Assembly: GCA_017466885.1 (NCBI GenBank)
Contig: JAFTTH010000034.1
Span: 1 to 62,471 of the forward strand
DNA length: 62,471 bases
Direction of reading: 5' to 3'
Source of the DNA: Oscillospiraceae bacterium
GTDB lineage: Bacteria; Bacillota; Clostridia; Oscillospirales; Ruminococcaceae
Part shown: piece after piece, positions 15,968 through 23,020 of the stretch
Layout of the letters: every line of letters starts with the position of its first letter
How positions within the stretch are numbered: position 1 is the first letter of the stretch
Program-made: the position numbers and the translations under genes
The notes under the pieces: model-generated
Database searches by the model: none
Seen by the model: the letters and a program-made list of their open reading frames with translations, nothing else
What the model was told of the DNA's origin: nothing

Positions 15968-16762
15968 TTATTGAATATAAAATTTGAACATCTCTTTTGC
16001 CCAACCGAGCCAAGACGGAACGTTGCCGTCAAGCCATTCAACAACCTTCGGTATATCCACCGTTGTAAGATCTCCAATATGGCTGTAAACACTTCCGTCT
16101 GCCAAAGTTTGACCGATAGCAATCATAGCATGGGCGTGGTCGCCAACAGCAATATATTTACCGATAGCAAGCGCACCTGATGAGAAAAAGCCAACCGAGA
16201 GAGCTCCAAAGGATATGAATCCTACACTGATTGCTCCTGCGGCAAATAATCCGATAACAATCGAACCAACAGCAAGGAGTCCGGCTGAGAACACACCTGC
16301 AGCAATCAAACCAAGTGACAATAGGCCAATTGAAACGACTCCAAGAGAGAGCAGACCGAACGAGAAAACACCTTGTGAAAAGAGGCCAAGAGAAAATACT
16401 CCACGCGCCTTAAATCCTAATGCAAAAAATCCGTGTGCGTTTCTTCCAATATGATAAAGGGGCATACCAAAAACCATCTTTTCGCTCTTGCGTTCGTGAA
16501 GTTGCTTTATGAACTTATCCCAAATATTTTCATTTTCAACAGGTTGTAACCCTTGTTTTTCGGTAACATCCTTATTGAGAAGATAATCCATCGAACATTC
16601 AAAGAGCGTTCCCATTTTTATCAGTTTATCGGTTTCGGGATATGCAATATCCGACTCCCATTTGCTGATGGACTGACGGGAAACGCCAAGTACATCAGCA
16701 AGCTGTTCCTGTGTGTAGTTGTGTTCTTTTCGTAATTTTGATAGCTTTTCACCAAGTGTCAT
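15968..16762 (-). CDS. XRE-type regulator with 18 tandem five-residue Gly repeats
   Basis: 264 residues from ATG 16762 (GGGAG 8 nt away; the ATG at 16768 is only 2 nt from it). Residues about 1-66 (counted from the 16768 ATG) are an XRE helix-turn-helix (YTQEQLADVLGVSRQSISKW). A linker (67-112) leads to residues 113-203, where Gly recurs at every fifth position, 18 units of x-x-[SA]-x-G such as VFSLG, LFSQG, LLSLG. The block is strongly hydrophobic, with Ser/Ala at a fixed register. This could form a solenoid like pentapeptide repeats or a membrane-embedded domain. The C-terminus (about 204-266) is ordinary. It lies in an AT-rich stretch beside tRNA-Leu. Confidence 0.85.
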   Translation of the reverse strand: MTLGEKLSKLRKEHNYTQEQLADVLGVSRQSISKWESDIAYPETDKLIKMGTLFECSMDYLLNKDVTEKQGLQPVENENIWDKFIKQLHERKSEKMVFGMPLYHIGRNAHGFFALGFKARGVFSLGLFSQGVFSFGLLSLGVVSIGLLSLGLIAAGVFSAGLLAVGSIVIGLFAAGAISVGFISFGALSVGFFSSGALAIGKYIAVGDHAHAMIAIGQTLADGSVYSHIGDLTTVDIPKVVEWLDGNVPSWLGWAKEMFKFYIQ

Positions 16763-16785
16763 AATCATTTCTCCCTATGTTTTCT

Positions 16786-16807
16786 AACGCTGCGTTGCTT
16801 AAATTAT
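16786..16807 (-). promoter_or_regulatory. -10 element and small palindrome of the XRE-repeat gene
   Basis: TATAAT on the minus strand (16802-16807) is followed by the palindrome AACGC-T-GCGTT (16786-16796), placed where an autorepressor could bind. No clear -35 is seen. Confidence 0.4.
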
Positions 16808-16916
16808 AGAACACTCGGTAAAACATACCACCAATTCGCCGTTTCTAAATGTAAACTTCAGGTTGCATTGTTGAAATTGCGAAGATATATGAACTCATTG
16901 TCAAATTCCTCTTTGT

Positions 16917-17234
16917 CTATGGGGTGCTTTGAAAATAGGTAGATTCTATCGTATCAGAAAAAAGATAGCCCACATCACCTATATGCTCAATAAACACACC
17001 ATTTTCGTCAAACACATAACAATCGCCACAGTATTCTTTTAAGGCAATCTGCAGTTTTGCAATAAAGTCAGGCTTTCCGTGGGCATAGTTTGCTTCGTGA
17101 ATGTTTGCGCCAATAGAGGTTGCAGAACGCTCCAACTGATTAACGAGGGAATGATGTCCTTTGACCGTTTCACAGAGTTTAATTATCTTAATAGCGAAAT
17201 CCATAGATAATTCAACGAGCTTATTTTCTTTCAT
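16917..17234 (-). CDS. Four-helix-bundle protein (TIGR02436/S23, Avd-like), atypical C-terminus
   Basis: 105 residues from ATG 17234 (GAGG 8 nt upstream; a GTG at 17243 overlaps the ribosome site). The N-terminal ~65 residues match the four-helix-bundle family related to 23S-rRNA intervening-sequence proteins and the Avd protein of diversity-generating retroelements: QLERSATSIGANIHEA and K-P-D-F-I-A-K-L-Q-I-A-L-K-E. After that Lys-Glu, the usual S-E-T-x-Y-W helix is replaced by a Gly/Asp-rich segment ending Y-F-Q-S-T-P, so helices 3-4 may be altered or swapped. It lies 35 bp from hairpin array 2. No reverse transcriptase is nearby. Confidence 0.75.
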   Translation of the reverse strand: MKENKLVELSMDFAIKIIKLCETVKGHHSLVNQLERSATSIGANIHEANYAHGKPDFIAKLQIALKEYCGDCYVFDENGVFIEHIGDVGYLFSDTIESTYFQSTP

Positions 17235-17268
17235 TATCCGCACCTCTACAAATATTATAGCATATTTA

Positions 17269-17440
17269 ATGAAATATTGCTACGCAATATGAAATAATCC
17301 TTTGGATTATGAAATATTTTGCCTTAGCGGCAAAATGTGAAATAAAATTTGCCCATATTCGCGCAAGCGAATATTTCACATTTGCGAAGCAAATATTTCA
17401 TAGCGAAGCTATTTCACTTGCCCGCAAGGGCAAATTTCAT
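17269..17440. repeat. Array of seven short hairpins with constant linkers (array 2)
   Basis: Seven hairpins: 17274-17290, 17294-17310, 17316-17336, 17355-17374, 17380-17394, 17401-17411 and 17418-17433. Stems are 4-8 bp with loops TAC, TTT, TTAGC, GCAA, GAA, GAA and GCAA. The linker is [A/G]TGAAAT in the left half (17269-17275, 17291-17295, 17311-17315, 17337-17343) and its reverse complement ATTTCA[C/T] in the right half (17373-17379, 17395-17401, 17411-17417, 17434-17440). The array starts 35 bp upstream of the four-helix-bundle gene and abuts the tRNA-Leu terminator. It has the same design as array 1 but different sequence. Confidence 0.85.
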
Positions 17441-17441
17441 T

Positions 17442-17485
17442 GAAAAGAACCCTCTTTTGTCTACGGACAAAAGAGGGTTCTTTTC
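17442..17485 (-). terminator. Terminator of tRNA-Leu
   Basis: A 20-bp perfect stem with a 4-nt loop (17442-17461 with 17466-17485) begins directly after the tRNA 3' CCA on the minus strand. Confidence 0.85.
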
Positions 17486-17572
17486 TGGTGCCGGAAGCGG
17501 GGGTCGAACCCGCACGGTATCGCTACCACTGGATTTTGAGTCCAGCACGTCTGCCAATTCCATCATTCCGGC
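17486..17572 (-). tRNA. tRNA-Leu (anticodon CAA)
   Basis: 87 nt including an encoded CCA. The 7-bp acceptor stem GCCGGAA/TTCCGGC (17566-17572 with 17490-17496) is perfect. The anticodon loop CTCAAAA gives CAA (reads UUG). A long variable arm fits a class II leucine tRNA, and GGTTCGA is present in the T arm. Its neighbourhood (XRE-repeat gene, four-helix gene, array 2) is AT-rich, so it may mark an insertion site, but I see no integrase or attachment repeat. Confidence 0.96.
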
Positions 17573-17664
17573 ATATTTTTTTGAACAGGTACTATTATAC
17601 ATCCATTCTTTTGAAATTTCAAGTGTATTTTCGAGAAAAAGGAAAAAATATTTTAAAGAAATGC

Positions 17665-17693
17665 TTGCATTTGTCGTGGGGATATGTTATAAT
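17665..17693 (+). promoter_or_regulatory. Promoter and long leader of rpsB
   Basis: TTGCAT (17665-17670), 17-nt spacer, perfect TATAAT (17688-17693). The ~115-nt leader up to 17815 contains the palindrome GAATGCAATTGCATTC and a GC-rich region that can fold (CGGCAG/CTGCCG near 17741-17755). It could be an S2 autoregulatory leader; this is inferred. Confidence 0.7.
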
Positions 17694-17814
17694 TTTCGGG
17701 CGAATGCAATTGCATTCCACTACACACGCCGCGGAACAGGCCGGCAGACCTGCCGTTTTATGCGGTCCTGTGGGCTTTCGCTGCGGAGGTAAAATTAAAA
17801 GGAGGCACTTATCA

Positions 17815-18555
17815 ATGGCAGTAGTATCCATGAAGCAGCTTCTCGAAGCCGGTGTCCATTTCGGCCACCAGACGAGAAGATGGAACCCCAAAATGGCGCC
17901 CTATATTTTTATGGAGCGCAACGGCATCTATATCATCGACCTGCAGAAGACCGTTCGCAAGCTGGAGGAAGCGTATAACTTTATGCGCAGCGTAGCTGAG
18001 AGCGGAGAGACCGTTCTGTTTGTCGGCACCAAAAAGCAGGCTCAGGAGTCCATTAAGGAAGAGGCTCTCCGCGCCGGCGTTCATTATGTTAACGCTCGTT
18101 GGCTGGGCGGTATGATGACCAACTTCCGCACCATCCGTCGCCGGATCGACCGTCTGACCCAGCTCCGGAAGATGGAAGAGGACGGCACCTTTGATCTCCT
18201 CCCCAAGAAGGAAGTTGTCAAGCTTCGCCTGGAGATCGAGAAACTGGAGAAGTTCCTCGGCGGTATCAAGGATATGAAGAAGCTCCCCGGAGCCCTCTTT
18301 ATCGTTGACCCCCGGAAGGAAAAAATCGCTGTCAGCGAAGCCAAGAAGCTCGGTATTCCCATCGTTGCGATCGTTGATACCAACTGTGATCCCGACGAGA
18401 TCGACTATGTGATCCCCGGCAATGACGACGCGATCCGCGCCGTTAAGCTCATCTCTCAGACCATGGCAAACGCCATCCTGGAGGGCAATCAGGGTACTGA
18501 TGCCGCCGAGGCTGAGGAAGAGGCCGCTGCGGAAGACGAGGCTGTCGAGGCGTAA
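17815..18555 (+). CDS. rpsB: 30S ribosomal protein S2
   Basis: 246 residues from ATG 17815 (AAAGGAGG 9 nt upstream). Typical S2 sequence: [20 protein letters not shown] at the start, [13 protein letters not shown] in the middle and [10 protein letters not shown] late. The C-terminus is a short Ala/Glu-rich acidic tail (about 225-246). A much longer open frame begins at 17440 but crosses the tRNA and promoter. A hairpin terminator, 18568-18602, separates it from tsf. Confidence 0.98.
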   Translation: MAVVSMKQLLEAGVHFGHQTRRWNPKMAPYIFMERNGIYIIDLQKTVRKLEEAYNFMRSVAESGETVLFVGTKKQAQESIKEEALRAGVHYVNARWLGGMMTNFRTIRRRIDRLTQLRKMEEDGTFDLLPKKEVVKLRLEIEKLEKFLGGIKDMKKLPGALFIVDPRKEKIAVSEAKKLGIPIVAIVDTNCDPDEIDYVIPGNDDAIRAVKLISQTMANAILEGNQGTDAAEAEEEAAAEDEAVEA

Positions 18556-18567
18556 AATCGCCCGATG

Positions 18568-18602
18568 CGGGGCGGATGCCATCAGCGCCCGCCCCGTTTT
18601 TT
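18568..18602 (+). terminator. Terminator or attenuator between rpsB and tsf
   Basis: A GC-rich 8-bp stem (18568-18575 with 18589-18596) is followed by TTTTTT (18597-18602). I see no clear separate promoter for tsf in the 42 nt that follow, so partial read-through probably sets the S2:EF-Ts ratio. Confidence 0.75.
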
Positions 18603-18644
18603 CATTGAATTTTATCCCATATACGATTTAAGGAGGATTTTATT

Positions 18645-19562
18645 ATGGCTGCTTTTACCCCGAAAGATGTTGCTGCGCTCAGAGAGCGTACCGGCTGCGG
18701 CATGATGGCCTGCAAAAAGGCCCTGACCGACGCTGAAGGAGATATGGACAAGGCAATTGAGCTGCTCCGTGAGCAGGGCCTTGCCGCTTCCGCCAAAAAG
18801 GCCAGCAGAATTGCTGCTGAGGGAATCGTTGCTGCTGAGCTTTCTGCAGACGGCTCCAAGGGCGTTCTCATCGAGGTCAACTCTGAGACTGACTTCGTTG
18901 CCAAGAACGAGAAGTTCCAGGCTTTTGTTTCCACCATTGCCAAGACCGTTCTGGCTACCGGCGCTGCCGATGTTGAGACTCTTCTGACCCAGAAGGTTGT
19001 TGATTCCGATATGACCGTTCAGGAGCTCCTCAACGATAACATTCTCACCATCGGTGAGAACCTCAAGATCCGCCGCTTTGCTATTGCGGACGGCCCCTGT
19101 GTCCCCTACATTCACGCTGGCGGAAAGATCGGCGTTATGGTTATGTTCGATGCTGATGACGCCGTTGCCGCGAAGAGCGAGTTTGCAGTTTTCGGCAAGG
19201 ACGTTGCAATGCAGGTTGCCGCTGCCAATCCCCTCTTCCTCTCCCGCGAGGATGTTCCCGCTGATGTGATCGAGAAGGAGAAGGAGATCCTTACTGCTCA
19301 GGCGATCAACGAGGGCAAGCCTGCCAACATCGCTGAGAAAATGGTTATGGGCCGGATCCAGAAGTACTACAAGGAAAACTGCCTGGTTGAGCAGGAGTTC
19401 GTTAAGGATCCTGACCTGACCATCCAGAAGTATACTGACAAGACCGCCAAAGAGCTGGGTGGAAACATCACCGTCAAGGGCTTTGTCCGCTTCGAGAGAG
19501 GCGAGGGTCTTGAGAAGAGATCTGACGACTTCGCTGCTGAAGTTGCCAATATGGTAAAATAA
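18645..19562 (+). CDS. tsf: Translation elongation factor Ts
   Basis: 305 residues. The N-terminal UBA-like domain contains ALRERTGCGMMACKKAL, followed by the dimer/nucleotide-exchange core with VNSETDFVAKN. It recycles EF-Tu-GDP in the cytoplasm. AAGGAGG precedes the ATG. It is in the usual order after rpsB; pyrH and frr, which often follow, are absent because a strong terminator closes the unit. Confidence 0.98.
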   Translation: MAAFTPKDVAALRERTGCGMMACKKALTDAEGDMDKAIELLREQGLAASAKKASRIAAEGIVAAELSADGSKGVLIEVNSETDFVAKNEKFQAFVSTIAKTVLATGAADVETLLTQKVVDSDMTVQELLNDNILTIGENLKIRRFAIADGPCVPYIHAGGKIGVMVMFDADDAVAAKSEFAVFGKDVAMQVAAANPLFLSREDVPADVIEKEKEILTAQAINEGKPANIAEKMVMGRIQKYYKENCLVEQEFVKDPDLTIQKYTDKTAKELGGNITVKGFVRFERGEGLEKRSDDFAAEVANMVK

Positions 19563-19578
19563 GTTTGCCATCACACCG

Positions 19579-19618
19579 TCACCGGATTGGGATTCCCAGT
19601 CCGGTGATTTTCTTTTTT
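19579..19618 (+). terminator. Terminator of tsf
   Basis: An 8-bp stem (19579-19586 with 19600-19607) extends inward with a further 5 bp and is followed by ATTTTCTTTTTT. Confidence 0.85.
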
Positions 19619-19624
19619 ATCCTA

Positions 19625-19672
19625 TTGACATTTATATATGAATATGCTATCATATGAATATAAGTTCATATG
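19625..19672 (+). promoter_or_regulatory. Promoter with ArsR/SmtB-type operator
   Basis: TTGACA (19625-19630), 17-nt spacer, TATCAT (19648-19653). A perfect 8-bp inverted repeat, CATATGAA (19651-19658), 6-nt gap, TTCATATG (19665-19672), covers the end of the -10 and the start site. A further TATATGAATA half-site lies in the spacer. This is the typical AT-rich form of metal-sensor operators, so autorepression by the next gene product is likely. Confidence 0.8.
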
Positions 19673-19687
19673 AATGGAGGGTCAGGT

Positions 19688-20032
19688 TTGAGCCATAGCA
19701 AACATAACCACAGCGAAAAGCTGAATCTCGTCCTCTCTCACCTGCCGGAGGATTCCCTTCTCTGCGATTTGGGCGATCTTTTTAAGGTTTTTGGAGATAC
19801 CACCCGAATGCGGATCCTTTTTGCTTTGTTCCAATCGGAGCTTTGTGTTTGTGCGATTGCCGAGGTGCTTCATATGGAGCAGTCAGCGATTTCCCATCAG
19901 CTTCGGATCCTGCGGGAGGCAAAGCTGGTATCCAGTCGACGGGAAGGAAAAACGAACATCTATTTTCTGGCAGATGACCACGTGCGGGCCATTATCGAGA
20001 TGGGCTACGAGCATTTGACAGAAAAAGCATAA
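19688..20032 (+). CDS. ArsR/SmtB (CadC-like) metal-sensing repressor
   Basis: 114 residues from TTG 19688, which has GGAGG 7 nt upstream; the ATG at 19670 has none and overlaps the operator. Winged helix with metal-binding ELCVC at the start of the alpha-3 region (as in CadC/ArsR), then the recognition helix SAISHQLRILR. The N-terminus is His-rich (HSKHNH), which may add metal ligands in place of the CadC N-terminal cysteines. It is expected to repress the operon until Cd, Zn, Pb or similar binds. Confidence 0.92.
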   Translation: MSHSKHNHSEKLNLVLSHLPEDSLLCDLGDLFKVFGDTTRMRILFALFQSELCVCAIAEVLHMEQSAISHQLRILREAKLVSSRREGKTNIYFLADDHVRAIIEMGYEHLTEKA

Positions 20033-20045
20033 CGGAGGAACTGAG

Positions 20046-20267
20046 ATGAAACAAACATACAAGCTCGAGGAACTGGACTGCGCCAACTGCGCGGCAAAAA
20101 TGGAGGCCGGAATCCGGAAAATTCCCGGGGTGGAAAGTGCTACTGTCAGCTTTCTGACACAAAAGTTGACCATCGAGGCCAACGAAGAAGACCTGGAGCA
20201 GATTCTTCGGGAAGCACAAAAGATCTGCAAAAAAATCGAACCCGACTGCAGAATCCTGGTGAAATAA
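20046..20267 (+). CDS. Heavy-metal-associated (HMA) domain protein
   Basis: 73 residues, one ferredoxin-like HMA domain with the CxxC pair in LDCANCAAKME. In most CadA-type pumps this domain is the N-terminus of the ATPase. Here it is a separate polypeptide ending 1 nt before the ATPase start (TAATATG), so the two are translationally coupled. It probably hands metal ions to the pump or tunes its activity. Confidence 0.9.
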   Translation: MKQTYKLEELDCANCAAKMEAGIRKIPGVESATVSFLTQKLTIEANEEDLEQILREAQKICKKIEPDCRILVK

Positions 20268-20268
20268 T

Positions 20269-22113
20269 ATGACAAAAAAGCAGAAGAAAACTCTTTTCCG
20301 GATCATCCTTTCGGGATTGCTTTTGGGGACTGTATGGCTTCTCCCTTCTGACGGTTGGCTCCGGCTGATTCTGTTTTTGATTCCCTACCTTCTGATCGGA
20401 TGGGATGTTTTATGGCGCGCAGTGCGCAATATCCTGCACGGACAGGTCTTTGACGAGAATTTTCTTATGGCTTTGGCAACGGTGGGAGCTTTTGTGATTG
20501 GTGAGTACCCAGAGGGGGTCGCCGTAATGCTGTTTTATCAGGTCGGTGAGCTTTTTCAAAAGATTGCTGTGGGAAAAAGCCGCCGCTCCATTGCGGCGCT
20601 GATGGATATTCGCCCCGACACGGCCCGTGTTTTGCGGGAGGGGGAAGAGTTCGTGCTCTCCCCTGAGGAGGTTGCCGTTGGCGAGGTGATTCTGATCCAG
20701 CCCGGCGAAAAAATCCCTTTGGACGGCCGGATTATTGAGGGGCATACCACCGCAAACACAGCTGCGTTAACCGGCGAAGCGCTACCCAAGGATCTCTCTC
20801 CCGGGGATGCAGTCATCAGCGGCACAGTCAATCTCAACGGCGTGATCCGGGTGGAGGTTACCAGCCTTTTTGAAGAGAGCACCGTGTCAAAGATTTTGGA
20901 CCTGGTGGAAAATGCTTCTGAAAAGAAAGCACGCACTGAAAATTTCATCACCCGTTTTGCCCGGGTTTATACCCCCTGCGTGGTGGGCGGAGCCACGCTT
21001 TTGGCCCTCCTCCCTCCCCTGTTTTTGGACTGGAGCTGGTGGGATGGACTTAGCCGGGCGCTGATTTTCCTGGTAGTATCCTGTCCCTGCGCGCTGGTGA
21101 TTTCCGTCCCGCTCTCCTTCTTCGGAGGGATCGGCGGGGCCTCCCGGCGGGGAATTCTTGTGAAGGGCTCAAACTTCCTGGAAACGCTTGCCGATGTTGA
21201 CACCATTGTTTTTGATAAAACCGGGACGCTGACCAAAGGAAACTTCCGGGTTACCGGGATTGAATCGGTTGATCTTCCCAAGGAGAAGCTGTTAGAGCTT
21301 GCCGCCCATGCCGAAAGCCGCTCCAGCCACCCCATTGCAACCTCCATCCTGCAGGCTTACGGTGAGTCGATTGACTCTATCCGACTGGGAGAGGTCACCG
21401 AACTTCCCGGAATGGGAATCCGTGCAATAGTGGATGGATCGGAGATCCTTGCCGGAAATGAAACACTGCTCCGGTCCGAAGGAATCGCTCCCCTCCCCTC
21501 TCCGCACGTTGGGACGACGGTCCACCTCTCCGTTGACGGTCGGTATGGCGGGCAGATCCTGATTTCGGACGAGATCAAGCCGGACTCTCTGCAGACGGTT
21601 CAGGCGCTCCGCACTTTGGGGGTGAACAGAACCATCCTCCTCACCGGAGACAACCGGGTCGTTGGGCAGGCGGTGGGAGAGGCTTTGGGAATGGACGAAA
21701 CCCACGCTGAGCTCCTACCTGATGGAAAGGTCGCGCTGGTAGAAACGCTTTTATCAAAGCAACCCAAAGGCTCTGCGCTTGCTTTCGTGGGAGATGGGAT
21801 TAACGATGCGCCTGTTCTTTCCCGGGCAGACATCGGCATCGCTATGGGCGGTGTCGGGAGCGATGCAGCCATTGAAGCGGCCGATATCGTGCTGATGGAT
21901 GATCGTCCCTCCCGTTTAGCTGAGGCAATCGCCATCTCCCGGAAAACGATGCGAATTGTTCGACAGAATATTGTTTTTGCTTTGGGTATCAAAGGGGTCG
22001 TTCTCCTGCTGGGTGCGCTGGGATTTGCAAATATGTGGATCGCCGTATTTGCAGATGTGGGCGTATCAGTATTGGCGATTCTGAACGCCATGCGAACAAT
22101 GAAAAAGAAATAA
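20269..22113 (+). CDS. Heavy-metal-transporting P1B-type ATPase (CadA/ZntA-like)
   Basis: 614 residues. About eight membrane helices; metal-binding SCPCALVISVP in helix 6, phosphorylated Asp in DKTGTLTKGN, TGEA actuator motif, HP pair in SSHPIA, and GDGINDAPVL hinge. The CPC motif and the cadmium-type context point to Zn/Cd/Pb efflux rather than copper. The usual N-terminal HMA domain is missing and encoded by the gene just before. It is last gene of the ArsR-controlled operon. Confidence 0.95.
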   Translation: MTKKQKKTLFRIILSGLLLGTVWLLPSDGWLRLILFLIPYLLIGWDVLWRAVRNILHGQVFDENFLMALATVGAFVIGEYPEGVAVMLFYQVGELFQKIAVGKSRRSIAALMDIRPDTARVLREGEEFVLSPEEVAVGEVILIQPGEKIPLDGRIIEGHTTANTAALTGEALPKDLSPGDAVISGTVNLNGVIRVEVTSLFEESTVSKILDLVENASEKKARTENFITRFARVYTPCVVGGATLLALLPPLFLDWSWWDGLSRALIFLVVSCPCALVISVPLSFFGGIGGASRRGILVKGSNFLETLADVDTIVFDKTGTLTKGNFRVTGIESVDLPKEKLLELAAHAESRSSHPIATSILQAYGESIDSIRLGEVTELPGMGIRAIVDGSEILAGNETLLRSEGIAPLPSPHVGTTVHLSVDGRYGGQILISDEIKPDSLQTVQALRTLGVNRTILLTGDNRVVGQAVGEALGMDETHAELLPDGKVALVETLLSKQPKGSALAFVGDGINDAPVLSRADIGIAMGGVGSDAAIEAADIVLMDDRPSRLAEAIAISRKTMRIVRQNIVFALGIKGVVLLLGALGFANMWIAVFADVGVSVLAILNAMRTMKKK

Positions 22114-22122
22114 CACAAAACG

Positions 22123-22161
22123 GACCCGTCAGCGGAAGGAAACCGCCGGCGGGTCTTTTTT
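22123..22161. terminator. Two-way terminator between convergent genes
   Basis: An outer stem (22123-22128 with 22150-22155) plus an inner GCGG/CCGC pairing is followed by TTTTTT on the plus strand and CGTTTTG on the minus strand. It serves the ATPase operon and the hemolysin III gene. Confidence 0.8.
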
Positions 22162-22166
22162 AGCAT

Positions 22167-22820
22167 TTAGCAAATATAAATTGCAATCATCAGATAGTGG
22201 AAGAAGCTCCCTGCCATCACAAACAGGTGAAACACCTCGTGAAAACCGTATTTCAGAGAAAGATTCGGCTTCTTCAAAATATAGCAGACAGCGCCAACCG
22301 TATAGGATACTCCGCCCGCCAACAGAAGAGCAAGCGACCCTGATTCCAACCGCAAAAGCGCACCGGGATCCAGGATAATCACCCACCCCATCCCGATATA
22401 CATGACCGTGTAAAGCCAACGGGGAACATTCAGGAAGCAAAGCTTCAAAACGATTCCGAAACAGGCGGCCACCCACATCCCAACCGTAAAGATAATTCCC
22501 TTTACAGGTTCAAAATAGTGAAGGCAGATAGGGGTATAGGTTCCGGCAATCAAAACATAAATCATAGAATGGTCCAGCTTCCGAAGCTGCTGCAGATGGC
22601 GTTCATCCCCGGTAAAGAAATGGTAGTGGGAGCTGGCAAGATAGAGCGCAATCAGGGAACATCCAAAAATCAGCCCGCCAATCACCCCAGCCGGTGTACT
22701 ATAAGGGTCAATCACAGCTTGAAACAGGATGAAAAGCATACCGGCGGCAGAAAGAATCGCTCCGATAAAATGAGTATAGCTACTGACGGGATCCCGCGCC
22801 TTCAAAAATGCTTTTGGCAT
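22167..22820 (-). CDS. Hemolysin III family (PAQR-like) membrane protein
   Basis: 217 residues from ATG 22820, 6 nt after GGAGGG; an upstream ATG (22847) would place the ribosome site inside the gene and lie next to a palindrome. Seven hydrophobic helices with the family pattern S-x-x-T-H-x-x-G near the start (SSYTHFIGA), ASSHYHF in helix 3, D-H-S-M-I-Y-V-L-I-A-G-T-Y-T-P and H-E-V-F-H late. The conserved His/Ser/Asp set implies a metal-dependent membrane hydrolase. The exact function is not known. Confidence 0.92.
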   Translation of the reverse strand: MPKAFLKARDPVSSYTHFIGAILSAAGMLFILFQAVIDPYSTPAGVIGGLIFGCSLIALYLASSHYHFFTGDERHLQQLRKLDHSMIYVLIAGTYTPICLHYFEPVKGIIFTVGMWVAACFGIVLKLCFLNVPRWLYTVMYIGMGWVIILDPGALLRLESGSLALLLAGGVSYTVGAVCYILKKPNLSLKYGFHEVFHLFVMAGSFFHYLMIAIYIC

Positions 22821-22847
22821 TTTCATCCCTCCATTCGTTACTGGCAT

Positions 22848-22868
22848 ATGTAGTATTTAATACTACAT
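22848..22868. promoter_or_regulatory. Perfect palindrome upstream of hemolysin III gene
   Basis: ATGTAGTATT-T-AATACTACAT: 10-bp arms around one base, lying 28 bp ahead of the chosen start of the hemolysin III gene and about 45 bp ahead of the divergent pncB-operon promoter. It has the form of a repressor operator and could control either gene. The binding protein is unknown. Confidence 0.5.
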
Positions 22869-22913
22869 TATGTTATATATTATACACGATAAAATAATAT
22901 TGTCAATAGTCTA

Positions 22914-22942
22914 TTGCATTATTTTCGGAAATGGATTATAAT
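22914..22942 (+). promoter_or_regulatory. Promoter of the DUF1836-pncB operon
   Basis: TTGCAT (22914-22919), 17-nt spacer, perfect TATAAT (22937-22942). It overlaps the upstream end of the open frame and so supports the start at 23021. A small hairpin (GCCC/GGGC near 22970-22984) lies in the leader. Confidence 0.7.
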
Positions 22943-23020
22943 ATCATCAATGTTATCTATCGAAAGTATGCCCACATAAGGGCGGAACGATACCTTCATA
23001 TCATTGAAAGGATGGTAATT

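Noticed and set aside
16917..17234. Diversity-generating retroelement
   Set aside because: Only an Avd-like four-helix protein is present; no reverse transcriptase and no template/variable repeat pair were seen.
17440..17814. N-terminal extension of rpsB
   Set aside because: It crosses tRNA-Leu and the rpsB promoter; S2 homology begins at 17815 behind AAAGGAGG.
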